Source: Clostridia bacterium (GTDB lineage Bacteria; Bacillota_A; Clostridia; Oscillospirales; SIG627). From it: DNA of 6,395 nt. Where the stretch lies: assembly GCA_017508505.1 (NCBI GenBank), contig JAFVYT010000049.1:1-6395 (forward strand), given 5' to 3'. The notes under the pieces were generated by a model. It saw only the letters and a list, made by a program, of their open reading frames with translations. It was not told the DNA's origin and searched no databases. Shown here piece after piece: positions 6,092-6,395 of the stretch; position 1 is the first letter of the stretch, and every line of letters starts with the position of its first letter. The translations under genes were made by a program, and so were the position numbers.

Positions 6092-6395
6092 TTTCTTCCT
6101 CTTTTGGCTACGGGTACCTCTTCCGCAACGGCCGAAAACAGACCTTGCAAAAAATCTCTGTCGTCCACATTTTCTACAAGGAGCATTTCCTTTGCACCCT
6201 CGTAGGGAAGCTCGTGCTTTCCTTCGGGCATCAGAGCGATTGCCGACGGGGTAGGCTTCACAAGGAGACGGTTATCGTAAATACCGCCGACCACCTTGCC
6301 GCCGTAGTAGAGCACGTATTCCCCCATCATCCCACGGGCGGAAAGACCGTCGCACTACTCCAAAACAAAATCCAAATATTCTTTGCCTGATGCCA
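6088..6395 (-). pseudogene. TfoX/Sxy N-domain protein, interrupted by an in-frame TAG (start at window edge)
   Basis: The frame reads ASGKEYLDFVLE, then a TAG codon at 6357-6355, then CDGLSARGMMGEYVLYY and on to a normal end at 6088. TfoX/Sxy N-terminal-domain proteins of this type usually begin like MASSKEYLDFVLEQL and carry RxMMGEY, GKxVGGIYDxRxLVKP and ELPYEGAKEMLLV. All are present here except the residue after LE, usually Gln, which is a stop. CAG to TAG is a single C-to-T change. The last two bases of the window read TG in frame just before the Ala, so the start codon probably has its first base outside. The whole gene would be about 102 residues. In proteobacteria TfoX/Sxy regulates competence; small clostridial members have no clear function. 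An internal ATG pair at 6330 could restart an 80-residue product, but no good ribosome site precedes it. The stop overlaps the omdA-like start. Confidence 0.85.

Noticed and set aside
4587..6357. Possible reassignment of TAG to Gln, because every complete gene here ends in TGA
   Set aside because: Four of the TGA stops are forced by ATGA or TGATG overlaps with the next start. Only one in-frame TAG occurs in the roughly 1,700 codons read, while CAG is used freely, so a single nonsense mutation or error is simpler.

Overview
The window looks like chromosomal DNA of a Clostridia-like Firmicute. This is inferred from protein style: a MarR-controlled heterodimeric ABC exporter, a TfoX/Sxy-family protein, and a GNAT protein resembling what I recall of Bacillus YvbK. 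Other support is purine-rich Shine-Dalgarno sites before nearly every gene and, by eye, moderately GC-rich coding DNA with AT-rich control DNA. All genes are on the minus strand, so the window is best read from right to left. I support no plus-strand gene, RNA gene, mobile element or CRISPR array.

Region A (6395 to about 4100) is a tight five-gene string. It runs TfoX/Sxy-family gene, YdeI/OmpD-associated (OmdA) gene, stub of a DUF5131 (phage Gp37/Gp68-like) gene, short-chain dehydrogenase (SDR), GNAT acetyltransferase. It ends at a strong intrinsic terminator at 4136-4100. Neighbours overlap by ATGA (tfoX-like/omdA-like and SDR/GNAT) or lie within 30 bp, so they are probably co-transcribed from a promoter beyond the right edge. 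Three of the five are broken as read: an in-frame TAG in the tfoX-like gene, loss of most of the DUF5131 gene, and a one-base frameshift in the SDR. Either this operon is decaying or the assembly has errors here. The damage sits between intact, well-formed reading frames.

Region B (4076 to 1) is an intact operon: a near-consensus promoter (TTGACA, 17 bp, TAAAAT), an 18-bp palindromic operator overlapping the -10 box, a MarR-family repressor, and the two half-transporters of a type IV heterodimeric ABC exporter. The genes are coupled by TGATG and ATGA overlaps. The first half-transporter has degenerate catalytic residues (Asp for the Walker B Glu, Gln for the H-loop His). The second has canonical ones but an altered signature motif (LSHGQ). 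This is the asymmetric-site arrangement of exporters such as TM287/288 and BmrCD. The likely logic is that the MarR protein represses its own operon until a ligand releases it, and the exporter then removes that ligand or a related compound. The second transporter gene runs off the left edge only a few residues before its expected end.

I found no clearly new system. The most useful points are the three disrupted genes, the well-defined operator/promoter, and the asymmetric ATPase pair.
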